This document shows, piece by piece, positions 37,405 through 50,404 of a stretch of DNA of 64,000 nt. Every line of letters starts with the position of its first letter. The stretch's first letter is position 1. The notes beneath the pieces were generated by a model. It saw only the letters and a program-made list of their open reading frames with translations, was not told where the DNA came from and did no database searches. The DNA is from Plasmopara viticola. Taxonomy: Eukaryota > Oomycota > Peronosporomycetes > Peronosporales > Peronosporaceae. The position numbers and the translations under genes are program-made. Location of the stretch: positions 33,801-97,800 of the forward strand of contig MBPM02000155.1 in NCBI GenBank assembly GCA_001695595.3. The letters are read 5' to 3'.

Positions 37405-40400
37405 ATGTCCAGGAAGCTAGATTGGACGTATCTGAGGCCGTAGGAAGAATCGGCGCTTTAAATGGAGCAGTACTCGCTTAGGTACGCTTAGAACACGTGT
37501 CTGCATGTCCAGGAAGCTAGATTGGACGTATCTGAGGCCGTGGGAAGAATTGGCGCTTCAAATGGAGCAGACTCGCTTAGGTACGCTTAGAACGCGTGTC
37601 TGCATGTCTAGGAAGCTAGATTGGACGTATCTGAGGCCGTAGAAAGAATCGGCGCTTCAAATGGAGCAGTACTCGCTTAGGTACGCTTAGAACGCGTGTC
37701 TGCATGTCTAGGAAGCTAGATTGGACGTATCTGAGGCCGTAGAAACGATCGGCGCTTCAAACGGAGCAGAACTCGCTAAGTTACGCTTGCAACGCGTGTC
37801 TGCATGTCCAGGAAGCTAGATTGGACGTATCCAAGGCCGTGGAAAGAATTGGCGCTTTAAATGGAGCAGTACTCGCTTAGGTACGCTTAGAGCACGTGTC
37901 TGCATGTCCAGGAAGCTAGATTGGACGTATCTGAGGCCGTAGGAAGAATCGGCGCTTTAAATGGAGCAGTACTCGCTTAGGTACGCTTAGAACGCGTGTC
38001 TGCATGTCTAGGAAGCTAGATTGGACGTATCTGAGGCCGTAGAAGACTCGGCGCTTCAAATGCAGCAGTACTCGCTTAGGTACGCTTAGAACGCGTGTCT
38101 GCATGTCCAGGAAGCTAGATTGGACGTATCTGAGGCCGTAGGAAGAATTGGCGCTTTAAATGGAGCAGTACTCGCTTAGGTACGCTTAGAACGCGTGTCT
38201 GCATGTCTAGGAAGCTAGATTGGACGTATCTGAGGCCGTAGAAAGAATCGGCGCTTCAAATGGAGCAGTACTCGCTTAGGTACGCTTAGAACGCGTGTCT
38301 GCATGTCTAGGAAGCTAGATTGGACGTATTTGAGGCCGTAGAAACAATCGGCGCTTTAAATGGAGCAGAACTCGCTTAGGTACGCTTAGAACGCGTGTCT
38401 GCATGTCTAGGAAGCTAGATTGGACGTATCTAAGGCCGTAGAAAGAATCGGCGCTTCAAACGGAGCAGAACTCGCTAAGTTACGCTTGCAACGCGTGTCT
38501 GCATGTCCAGGAAGCTAGATTGGACGTATTAGGCCGTGGAAAGAATTGGGCGCTTAAATGGAGCAGTACTCGCTTAGGTACGCTTAGAACGCGTGTCTGC
38601 ATGTCTACGAAGCAAGACTGGACGTATTTGAGGCCGTAGAAACAATCGGCGCTTCAAATGGAGCAGAACTCGCTTAGGTACGCTTGCAACGCGTGTCTGC
38701 ATGTCCAGGAAGCTAGATTGGACGTATCAAGGCCGTGGGAAGAATTGGCGCTTTAAATGGAGCAGTACTCGCTTAGGTACGCTTAGAGCACGTGTCTGCA
38801 TGTCCAGGAAGCTAGATTGGACGTATCTGAGGCCGTAGGAAGAATCGGCGCTTTAAATGGAGCAGTACTCGCTTAGGTACGCTTAGAACGCGTGTCTGCA
38901 TGTCCAGGAAGCTAGATTGGACGTATCTGAGGCCGTAGGAAGAATTGGCGCTTTAAATGGAGCAGTACTCGCTTAGGTACGCTTAGAACGCGTGTCTGCA
39001 TGTCTAGGAAGCTAGATTGGACGTATTTGAGGCCGTAGAAACAATCGGCGCTTCAAATGGAGCAGAACTCGCTTAGGTACGCTTAGAACGCGTGTCTGCA
39101 TGTCTAGGAAGCTAGATTGGACGTATCTGAGGCCGTAGAAAGAATTGGCGCTTCAAACGGAGCAGAACTCTCTAAGTTACGCTTGCAACGCGTGTCTGCA
39201 TGTCCAGGAAGCTAGATTGGACGTATCTGAGGCCGTAGAAAGAATCGGCGCTTTAAATGGAGCAGTACTCGCTTAGGTACGCTTAGAACGCGTGTCTGCA
39301 TGTCAGAAGCTAGATTGGACGTATCTGAGGCCGTAGAAGAATCGGCGCTTCAAATGGAGCAGACTCGCTTAGGTACGCTTAGAACGCGTGTCTGCATGTC
39401 TAGGAAGCTAGATTGGACGTATCTGAGGCCGTAGAAAGAATCGGCGCTTCAAAGGAGCAGACTCGCTTAGTACGCTTAGAACGCGTGTCTGCATGTCAGG
39501 AAGCTAGATTGGACGTATCTGAGGCCGTAGAAGACTCGGCGCTTCAAATGCAGCAGTACTCGCTTAGGTACGCTTAGAACGCGTGTCTGCATGTCTAGGA
39601 AGCTAGATTGGACGTATTGAGGCCGTAGAAACAATCGGCGCTTCAAATGGAGCAGAACTCGCTTAGGTACGCTTAGAACGCGTGTCTGCATGTCCAGATA
39701 GCTAGATTGGACGTATCTGAGGCCGTAGGAAGAATCGGCGCTTTAAATGGAGCAGTACTCGCTTAGGTACGCTTAGAACGCGTGTCTGCATGTCTAGGAA
39801 GCTAGATTGGACGTATCTGAGGCCGTAGAAGAATCGGCGCTTAAATGGAGCAGACTCGCTTAGGTACGCTTAGAACGCGTGTCTGCATGTCTAGGAAGCT
39901 AGATTGGACGTATCTGAGGCCGTAGAAAAATCGGCGCTTAAATGGAGCAGACTCGCTTAGGTACGCTTAGAACGCGTGTCTGCATGTCTAGGAAGCTAGA
40001 TTGGACGTATCTGAGGCCGTAGAAAGAATCGGCGCTTTAAATGGAGCAGACTCGCTTAGGTACGCTTAGCAACGCGTGTCTGCATGTCCAGGAAGCTAGA
40101 TTGGACGTATCTGAGGCCGTAGAAAATCGGCGCTTCAAATGGAGCAGTACTCGCTTAGGTACGCTTAGAACGCGTGTCTGCATGTCTAGGAAGCTAGATT
40201 GGACGTATCTGAGGCCGTAGAAAGAATCGGCGCTTCAAATGGAGCAGAACTCGCTTAGGTACGCTTAGAACGCGTGTCTGCATGTCTAGGAAGCTAGATT
40301 GGACGTATTGAGGCCGTAGAAATCGGCGCTTAAATGGAGCAGAACTCGCTTAGGTACGCTTAGAACGCGTGTCTGCATGTCTAGGAAGCTAGATTGGACG

Positions 40401-42244
40401 TATCTGAGGCCGTAGAAAGAATTGGCGCTTTAAATGGAGCAGCTCGCTTAGGTACGCTTAGAACGCGTGTCTGCATGTCCAGGAAGCTAGATTGGACGTA
40501 TCTGAGGCCGTAGGAAGAATCGGCGCTTCAAATGGAGCAGTACTCGCTTAGGTACGCTTAGAACACGTGTCTGCATGTCCAGGAAGCTAGATTGGACGTA
40601 TTTGAGGCCGTAGAAACAATCGGCGCTTCAAATGGAGCAGAACTCGCTTAGGTACGCTTAGAACGCGTGTCTGCATGTCTAGGAAGCTAGATTGGACGTA
40701 TCTAAGGCCGTAGAAAGAATTGGCGCTTCAAACGGAGCAGAACTCGCTAAGTTACGCTTGCAACGCGTGTCTGCATGTCCAGGAAGCTAGATTGGACGTA
40801 TCCAAGGCCGTGGGAAGAATCGGCGCTTTAAATGGAGCAGTACTCGCTTAGGTACGCTTAGACACGTGTCTGCATGTCCAGGAAGCTAGATTGGACGTAT
40901 CTGAGGCCGTAGAAGAATCGGCGCTTCAAACGGAGCAGAACTCGCTTAGGTACGCTTGCAACGCGTGTCTGCATGTCCAGGAAGCTAGATTGGACGTATC
41001 TGAGGCCGTAGGAAGAATTGGCGCTTTAAATGGAGCAGTACTCGCTTAGGTACGCTTAGAACACGTGTCTGCATGTCCAGGAAGCTAGATTGGACGTATC
41101 TGAGGCCGTAGAAAGAATTGGCGCTTCAAATGGAGCAGACTCGCTTAGTACGCTTAGAACGCGTGTCTGCATGTCCAGGAAGCTAGATTGGACGTATCAG
41201 GCCGTAGAAGAATCGGCGCTTAAATGGAGCAGACTCGCTTAGGTACGCTTAGAACGCGTGTCTGCATGTCTAGGAAGCTAGATTGGACGTATCTGAGGCC
41301 GTAGAAACAATCGGCGCTTCAAATGGAGCAGAACTCGCTTAGGTACGCTTAGAACGCGTGTCTGCATGTCTAGGAAGCTAGATTGGACGTATCTAGGCCG
41401 TAGAAAGAATTGGCGCTTCAAATGGAGCAGAACTCGCTTAGGTACGCTTAGAACGCGTGTCTGCATGTCAGGAAGCTAGATTGGACGTATCAGGCCGTAG
41501 AAGAATCGGCGCTTCAAATGGAGCAGTACTCGCTTAGGTACGCTTAGAACGCGTGTCTGCATGTCTAGGAAGCTAGATTGGACGTATCTGAGGCCGTAGA
41601 AAATCGGCGCTTCAAATGGAGCAGAACTCGCTTAGGTACGCTTAGAACGCGTGTCTGCATGTCTAGGAAGCTAGATTGGACGTATCTAAGGCCGTAGAAA
41701 GAATCGGCGCTTCAAACGGAGCAGAACTCGCTAAGTTACGCTTAGAACGCGTGTCTGCATGTCCAGGAAGCTAGATTGGACGTATCAGGCCGTAGAAGAA
41801 TCGGCGCTTCAAATGGAGCAGTACTCGCTTAGGTACGCTTAGAACGCGTGTCTGCATGTCTAGAAGCTAGATTGGACGTATCTGAGGCCGTAGAAAATCG
41901 GCGCTTCAAATGGAGCAGACTCGCTTAGGTACGCTTAGAACGCGTGTCTGCATGTCAGGAAGCTAGATTGGACGTATCTGAGGCCGTAGAAAGAATCGGC
42001 GCTTCAAATGGAGCAGACTCGCTATACGCTTAGAACGCGTGTCTGCATGTCCGGATAGCTAGATTGGACGTATCTGAGGCCGTAGGAAGAATCGGCGCTT
42101 CAAATGGAGCAGAACTCGCTTAGGTACGCTTAGAACGCGTGTCTGCATGTCCAGGAAGCTAGATTGGACGTATCTGAGGCCGTAGAAAATCGGCGCTTTA
42201 AATGGAGCAGTACTCGCTTAGGTACGCTTAGAACGCGTGTCTGC

Positions 42245-42331
42245 ATGTCCTAGATTGGACGTATCTGCCGTAGAAGAATTGGCGCTTCAAATGGAGCAGT
42301 ACTCGCTTAGTACGCTTGAACGCGTGTCTGC
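42245..42331. repeat. Shortened unit, 87 bp, with several small deletions
   Basis: The unit lacks the AGGAAGC part after ATGTC and reads TCTGCCGTAG where TCTGAGGCCGTAG is expected. It also has GCTTAGTACGC and TTGAACGC. The previous 300 bp contains another short form, GCTATACGC near 42021, so this is a small indel cluster. Confidence 0.75.
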
Positions 42332-44794
42332 ATGTCCAGGAAGCTAGATTGGACGTATCAGGCCGTAGAAGAATCGGCGCTTTAAATGGAGCAGACTCGC
42401 TTAGGTACGCTTAGAACGCGTGTCTGCATGTCTAGGAAGCTAGATTGGACGTATCTGAGGCCGTAGAAAATCGGCGCTTAAATGGAGCAGAACTCGCTTA
42501 GGTACGCTTAGAACGCGTGTCTGCATGTCTAGGAAGCTAGATTGGACGTATCTGAGGCCGTAGAAAGAATCGGCGCTTCAAACGGAGCAGAACTCGCTTA
42601 GGTACGCTTGCAACGCGTGTCTGCATGTCCAGGAAGCTAGATTGGACGTATCTGAGGCCGAGGGAAGAATTGGCGCTTCAAATGAAGCATTACTCGCTTA
42701 GGTACGCTTAGACACGTGTCTGCATGTCCAGGAAGCTAGATTGGACGTATCTGAGGCCGTAGAAGAATCGGCGCTTTAAATGGAGCAGTACTCGCTTAGG
42801 TACGCTTAGAACGCGTGTCTGCATGTCCAGAAGCTAGATTGGACGTATCTGAGGCCGTAGAAGAATCGGCGCTTTAAATGGAGCAGTACTCGCTTAGGTA
42901 CGCTTAGAACGCGTGTCTGCATGTCCAGGAAGCTAGATTGGACGTATCTGAGGCCGTAGAAGAATCGGCGCTTCAAATGGAGCAGTACTCGCTTAGGTAC
43001 GCTTAGAACGCGTGTCTGCATGTCAGGAAGCTAGATTGGACGTATCTGAGGCCGTAGAAAGAATCGGCGCTTCAAATGGAGCAGTACTCGCTTAGGTACG
43101 CTTAGAACGCGTGTCTGCATGTCTAGGAAGCTAGATTGGACGTATCTGAGGCCGTAGAAACAATCGGCGCTTCAAACGGAGCAGAACTCGCTTAGGTACG
43201 CTTAGAACGCGTGTCTGCATGTCCAGGAAGCTAGATTGGACGTATCAAGGCCGTAGGAAAGAATCGGCGCTTTAAATGGAGCAGTACTCGCTTAGGTACG
43301 CTTAGAACGTGTCTGCATGTCCAGGAAGCTAGATTGGACGTATCCAAGGCCGTGGAAAGAATTGGCGCTTTAAATGGAGCAGTACTCGCTTAGGTACGCT
43401 TAGAACGTGTCTGCATGTCCAGGAAGCTAGATTGGACGTATCTGAGGCCGTAGGAAGAATCGGCGCTTTAAATGGAGCAGTACTCGCTTAGGTACGCTTA
43501 GAACACGTGTCTGCATGTCCAGGAAGCTAGATTGGACGTATCTGAGGCCGTGGGAAGAATTGGCGCTTTAAATGGAGCAGTACTCGCTTAGGTACGCTTA
43601 GAACGCGTGTCTGCATGTCTAGGAAGCTAGATTGGACGTATCTGAGGCCGTAGAAAGAATCGGCGCTTCAAATGCAGCAGTACTCGCTTAGGTACGCTTA
43701 GAACGCGTGTCTGCATGTCTAGGAAGCTAGATTGGACGTATTGAGGCCGTAGAAAATCGGCGCTTTAAATGGAGCAGAACTCGCTTAGGTACGCTTAGAA
43801 CGCGTGTCTGCATGTCTAGGAAGCTAGATTGGACGTATCTAAGGCCGTAGAAAGAATTGGCGCTTCAAACGGAGCAGACTCGCTTAGTACGCTTGAACGC
43901 GTGTCTGCATGTCCAGGAAGCTAGATTGGACGTATTAAGGCCGTAGGGAAGAATTGGCGCTTCAAATGGAGCAGAACTCGCTTAGGTACGCTTAGAACGC
44001 GTGTCTGCATGTCTAGGAAGCTAGATTGGACGTATCTGAGGCCGTAGAAAATCGGCGCTTCAAACGGAGCAGACTCGCTAGGTACGCTTGCAACGCGTGT
44101 CTGCATGTCCAGGAAGCTAGATTGGACGTATCAGGCCGTGAAGAATTGGCGCTTTAAATGGAGCAGTACTCGCTTAGGTACGCTTAGAGCACGTGTCTGC
44201 ATGTCCAGGAAGCTAGATTGGACGTATCTGAGGCCGTAGAAGAATCGGCGCTTTAAATGGAGCAGAACTCGCTTAGGTACGCTTAGAACGCGTGTCTGCA
44301 TGTCCAGGAAGCTAGATTGGACGTATCTGAGGCCGTAGGAAGAATCGGCGCTTTAAATGGAGCAGTACTCGCTTAGGTACGCTTAGAACGCGTGTCTGCA
44401 TGTCTAGGAAGCTAGATTGGACGTATTTGAGGCCGTAGAAACAATCGGCGCTTTAAATGGAGCAGAACTCGCTTAGGTACGCTTAGAACGCGTGTCTGCA
44501 TGTCTAGGAAGCTAGATTGGACGTATCTGAGGCCGTAGAAAGAATCGGCGCTTTAAACGGAGCAGACTCGCTAGGTACGCTTAGAACGCGTGTCTGCATG
44601 TCCAGGAAGCTAGATTGGACGTATCTGAGGCCGTAGAAGAATCGGCGCTTTAAATGGAGCAGTACTCGCTTAGGTACGCTTAGAACGTGTCTGCATGTCC
44701 AGGAAGCTAGATTGGACGTATCTGAGGCCGTAAGAAGAATCGGCGCTTTAAATGGAGCAGTACTCGCTTAGGTACGCTTAGAACGCGTGTCTGC

Positions 44795-45292
44795 ATGTCT
44801 AGATGGCTAGATTGGACGTATTTGAGGCCGTAGAAACACTCGGCGCTGTAAATGGAGCAGAACTCGCTTAGGTACGCTTAGAACGCGTGTCTGCATGTCT
44901 AGGAAGCTAGATTGGACGTATCTGAGGCCGTAGAAAGAATTGGCGCTTTAAATGGAGCAGTACTCGCTTAGGTATACTTAGAACACGTGTCTGCATGTCC
45001 AGATAGCTAGATTGGACGTATCTGAGGCCGTAGAAGAATCGGCGCTTTAAATGGAGCAGTACTCGCTTAGGTACGCTTAGAACACGTGTCTGCATGTCCA
45101 GGAAGCTAGATTGGACGTATCTGAGGCCGTAGGAAGAATCGGCGCTTTAAATGGAGCAGTACTCGCTTAGGTACGCTTAGAACGCGTGTCTGCATGTCTA
45201 GATGGCTAGATTGGACGTATTGAGGCCGTAGAAAATCGGCGCTTAAATGGAGCAGAACTCGCTTAGGTACGCTTAGAACGCGTGTCTGCATG
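44795..45292. repeat. GATGGCTAG units 399 bp apart
   Basis: TCTAGATGGCTAGATTGG starts units at 44795 and 45194, the only two copies I found. Their spacing of 399 bp equals about four units. The first has TTTGAGG and GAAACACTCGG, the second a collapsed TTGAGG and GAAAATCGG. This supports a four-unit amplification module in the transitional domain as well. Confidence 0.65.
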
Positions 45293-48200
45293 TCTAGGAA
45301 GCTAGATTGGACGTATCTGAGGCCGTAGAAAGAATCGGCGCTTCAAACGGAGCAGAACTCGCTTAGGTACGCTTAGAACGCGTGTCTGCATGTCCAGGAA
45401 GCTAGATTGGACGTATCTGAGGCCGTAGAAGAATCGGCGCTTTAAATGGAGCAGACTCGCTTAGGTACGCTTAGAACGCGTGTCTGCATGTCTAGGAAGC
45501 TAGATTGGACGTATCTGAGGCCGTAGAAGAATCGGCGCTTTAAATGGAGCAGTACTCGCTTAGGTACGCTTAGAACGCGTGTCTGCATGTCTAGGAAGCT
45601 AGATTGGACGTATCTGAGGCCGTAGAAAATCGGCGCTTTAAATGGAGCAGACTCGCTTAGGTACGCTTAGAACGCGTGTCTGCATGTCTAGGAAGCTAGA
45701 TTGGACGTATCTGAGGCCGTAGAAAGAATTGGCGCTTTAAATGGAGCAGACTCGCTTAGGTACGCTTAGAACGCGTGTCTGCATGTCTAGAAGCTAGATT
45801 GGACGTATCTGAGGCCGTAGAAGAATCGGCGCTTCAAATGGAGCAGTACTCGCTTAGGTACGCTTAGAACGCGTGTCTGCATGTCCAGGAAGCTAGATTG
45901 GACGTATCTGAGGCCGTAGAAGAATCGGCGCTTCAAATGGAGCAGACTCGCTTAGGTACGCTTAGAACGCGTGTCTGCATGTCTAGGAAGCTAGATTGGA
46001 CGTATCTGAGGCCGTAGAAAATCGGCGCTTCAAATGGAGCAGACTCGCTTAGGTACGCTTAGAACGCGTGTCTGCATGTCTAGGAAGCTAGATTGGACGT
46101 ATCTGAGGCCGTAGAAAGAATCGGCGCTTTAAATGGAGCAGACTCGCTTAGGTACGCTTAGAACGCGTGTCTGCATGTCCAGGAAGCTAGATTGGACGTA
46201 TCTGAGGCCGTAGAAGAATCGGCGCTTTAAATGGAGCAGACTCGCTTAGGTACGCTTAGAACGCGTGTCTGCATGTCCAGGAAGCTAGATTGGACGTATC
46301 TGAGGCCGTAGGAAGAATCGGCGCTTTAAATGGAGCAGACTCGCTTAGGTACGCTTAGAACGCGTGTCTGCATGTCTAGGAAGCTAGATTGGACGTATCT
46401 GAGGCCGTAGAAAAATCGGCGCTTCAAATGGAGCAGACTCGCTTAGGTACGCTTAGAACGCGTGTCTGCATGTCCAGGAAGCTAGATTGGACGTATCTAA
46501 GGCCGTAGAAAGAATTGGCGCTTCAAATGGAGCAGTACTCGCTTAGGTACGCTTAGAACGCGTGTCTGCATGTCCAGAAAGCTAGATTGGACGTTTGAGG
46601 CCGTAGAAACAATCGGCGCTTCAAATGGAGCAGAACTCGCTTAGGTACGCTTAGAGCACGTGTCTGCATGTCTAGGAAGCTAGATTGGACGTATCTGAGG
46701 CCGTAGAAAGAATCGGCGCTTCAAATGGAGCAGAACTCGCTTAGGTACGCTTAGAACGCGTGTCTGCATGTCTAGGAAGCTAGATTGGACGTATCTGAGG
46801 CCGTAGAAAATCGGCGCTTAAATGGAGCAGACTCGCTTAGGTACGCTTAGAACGCGTGTCTGCATGTCCAGAAGCTAGATTGGACGTATCTGAGGCCGTA
46901 GAAGAATCGGCGCTTTAAATGGAGCAGTACTCGCTTAGGTACGCTTAGAACGCGTGTCTGCATGTCTAGAAGCTAGATTGGACGTATTGAGGCCGTAGAA
47001 TCGGCGCTTCAAATGGAGCAGAACTCGCTTAGGTACGCTTAGAACGCGTGTCTGCATGTCTAGGAAGCTAGATTGGACGTATCTAAGGCCGTAGAAAGAA
47101 TTGGCGCTTCAAATGGAGCAGACTCGCTAGGTACGCTTGAACGCGTGTCTGCATGTCCAGGAAGCTAGATTGGACGTATCAAGGCCGTGGAAAGAATCGG
47201 CGCTTAAATGGAGCAGTACTCGCTTAGGTACGCTTAGAAGCGTGTCTGCATGTCTAGGAAGCTAGATTGGACGTATCTGAGGCCGTAGAAAATCGGCGCT
47301 TCAAACGGAGCAGAACTCGCTTAGGTACGCTTAGAACGCGTGTCTGCATGTCCAGGAAGCTAGATTGGACGTATCTGAGGCCGTAGAAGAATCGGCGCTT
47401 TAAATGGAGCAGAACTCGCTTAGGTACGCTTAGAGCACGTGTCTGCATGTCTAGGAAGCTAGATTGGACGTATCTGAGGCCGTAGGAAGAATCGGCGCTT
47501 TAAATGGAGCAGTACTCGCTTAGGTACGCTTGAACGCGTGTCTGCATGTCCAGGAAGCTAGATTGGACGTATCTGAGGCCGTAGAAAGAATCGGCGCTTT
47601 AAATGGAGCAGTACTCGCTTAGGTACGCTTAGAACGCGTGTCTGCATGTCTAGGAAGCTAGATTGGACGTATTGAGGCCGTAGAAAATCGGCGCTTCAAA
47701 TGGAGCAGAACTCGCTTAGGTACGCTTAGAACGCGTGTCTGCATGTCTAGGAAGCTAGATTGGACGTATCTGAGGCCGTAGAAAGAATTGGCGCTTCAAA
47801 CGGAGCAGACTCGCTAAGTACGCTTGCAGCGTGTCTGCATGTCCAGGAAGCTAGATTGGACGTATTGAAGGCCGTAGGAAAGAATCGGCGCTTCAAATGG
47901 AGCAGACTCGCTTAGGTACGCTTAGAACGCGTGTCTGCATGTCTAGGAAGCTAGATTGGACGTATTGAGGCCGTAGGAAAATCGGCGCTTCAAACGGAGC
48001 AGAACTCGCTAGGTACGCTTGCAACGCGTGTCTGCATGTCCAGGAAGCTAGATTGGACGTATCCAGGCCGTGAAGAATCGGCGCTTCAAATGGAGCAGAC
48101 TCGCTAGGTACGCTTAGAACGCGTGTCTGCATGTCTAGGAAGCTAGATTGGACGTATCTGAGGCCGTAGGAAGAATCGGCGCTTTTAATGGAGCAGAACT

Positions 48201-50305
48201 CGCTTAGGTACGCTTAGAACACGTGTCTGCATGTCTAGGAAGCTAGATTGGACGTATCTGAGGCCGTAGGAAGAATCGGCGCTTCAAATGGAGCAGAACT
48301 CGCTTAGGTACGCTTAGAACACGTGTCTGCATGTCCAGGAAGCTAGATTGGACGTATCTGAGGCCGTAGGAAGAATTGGCGCTTTAAATGGAGCAGTACT
48401 CGCTTAGGTACGCTTAGAACGCGTGTCTGCATGTCTGAAGCTAGATTGGACGTATCAGGCCGTGAAGAATCGGCGCTTCAAATGGAGCAGACTCGCTTAG
48501 GTACGCTTAGAACGCGTGTCTGCATGTCTAGAAGCTAGATTGGACGTATTGAGGCCGTAGAAAATCGGCGCTTAAATGGAGCAGTAACTCGCTTAGGTAC
48601 GCTTAGAACGCGTGTCTGCATGTCTAGGAAGCTAGATTGGACGTATCTGAGGCCGTAGAAGAATCGGCGCTTCAAACGGAGCAGACTCGCTTAGGTACGC
48701 TTACGCGTGTCTGCATGTCTAGGAAGCTAGATTGGACGTATCTAAGGCCGTAGAAAGAATCGGCGCTTCAAATGGAGCAGTACTCGCTTAGGTACGCTTA
48801 GAACGCGTGTCTGCATGTCTAGGAAGCTAGATTGGACGTATCTGAGGCCGTAGAAACAATCGGCGCTTCAAACGGAGCAGAACTCGCTAAGTTACGCTTG
48901 CAACGCGTGTCTGCATGTCCAGGAAGCTAGATTGGACGTATCAAGGCCGTAGAAAGAATCGGCGCTTCAAACGGAGCAGAACTCGCTAAGTTACGCTTGC
49001 AACGCGTGTCTGCATGTCCAGGAAGCTAGATTGGACGTATCCAAGGCCGTGGGAAGAATTGGCGCTTCAAATGGAGCAGAACTCGCTAGGTACGCTTAGA
49101 CACGTGTCTGCATGTCCAGATAGCTAGATTGGACGTATCTGAGGCCGTAGAAAGAATCGGCGCTTTAAATGGAGCAGTACTCGCTTAGGTACGCTTAGAA
49201 CACGTGTCTGCATGTCCAGAAAGCTAGATTGGACGTATCTGAGGCCGTAGGAAGAATCGGCGCTTCAAATGGAGCAGTACTCGCTTAGGTACGCTTAGAA
49301 CGCGTGTCTGCATGTCCAGGAAGCTAGATTGGACGTATCCAAGGCCGTGGGAAGAATTGGCGCTTTAAATGGAGCAGAACTCGCTTAGGTACGCTTAGAA
49401 CGCGTGTCTGCATGTCTAGGAAGCTAGATTGGACGTATCTGAGGCCGTAGAAACAAACTCGCGCTTCAAACGGAGCAGAACTCGCTTAGGTACGCTTAGA
49501 ACGCGTGTCTGCATGTCTAGGAAGCTAGATTGGACGTATCTAAGGCCGTAGAAAGAATCGGCGCTTCAAACGGAGCAGAACTCGCTAAGTTACGCTTGCA
49601 ACGCGTGTCTGCATGTCTAGGAAGCTAGATTGGACGTATCTAAGGCCGTGAGAAGAATCGGCGCTTCAAATGGAGCAGAACTCGCTTAGGTACGCTTAGA
49701 ACGCGTGTCTGCATGTCTAGGAAGCTAGATTGGACGTATCTGAGGCCGTAGAAACACTCGGCGCTTCAAACGGAGCAGAACTCGCTTAGGTACGCTTAGA
49801 ACGCGTGTCTGCATGTCTAGGAAGCTAGATTGGACGTATCTGAGGCCGTAGAAACAATCGGCGCTTCAAACGGAGCAGAACTCGCTAAGTTACGCTTGCA
49901 ACGCGTGTCTGCATGTCCAGGAAGCTAGATTGGACGTATCCAAGGCCGTGGGAAGAATCGGCGCTTCAAACGGAGCAGAACTCGCTAGTACGCTTGCAAC
50001 GCGTGTCTGCATGTCCAGGAAGCTAGATTGGACGTATCCAAGGCCGTGGTGAGAATCGGCGCTTCAAACGGAGCAGAACTCGCTAAGTTACGCTTGCAAC
50101 GCGTGTCTGCATGTCCAGGAAGCTAGATTGGACGTATCCAAGGCCGTGGGAAGAATTGGCGCTTTAAATGGAGCAGTACTCGCTTAGGTACGCTTAGAAC
50201 ACGTGTCTGCATGTCTAGGAAGCTAGATTGGACGTATCTGAGGCCGTAGGAAGAATTGGCGCTTCAAATGGAGCAGACTCGCTTAGGTACGCTTGAACGC
50301 GTGTC

Positions 50306-50404
50306 TGTATGTCCGAGAAACTAGATTGGAGGTATTTGAGGCCGTAGAAACAATTGGCGCTTCAAATGGAGCAGAACTCGCTTAGGTACGCTTAGAACGC
50401 GTGT
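50306..50404. repeat. Diverged unit with substitutions in the otherwise invariant core
   Basis: The unit starts GTATGTCCGAGAAACTAG and reads GATTGGAGGTATTTGAGG, changing the otherwise near-invariant GATTGGACGTAT block and the ATGTCTAGG start. The neighbouring units are ordinary right-domain forms. Confidence 0.65.

Larger units (their letters stand above)
36369..48814. repeat. Transitional domain: two unit sets interleaved
   Basis: From 36369 units with TCTAGGAAG, AAACGGAG, AGAACTC and CTAAGTTACGCTTGCAAC appear and alternate with left-type units carrying CTTTAAATGG and AGTACTC. A recurring order is a TAAGTTACGCTTGCAAC unit followed by a TCCAGG...TCCAAGG...GAATTGG...TTTAAATGG unit, as near 37700-37900, 38400-38600 and 40680-40860. 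Indels are dense, including collapsed forms such as GCTAGGTACGC, GCTTAGTACGC and GCGCTTAAATGG. These are intermediate between the alternative subtypes. The edges are my reading of marker frequency, not sharp breakpoints. Confidence 0.7.
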
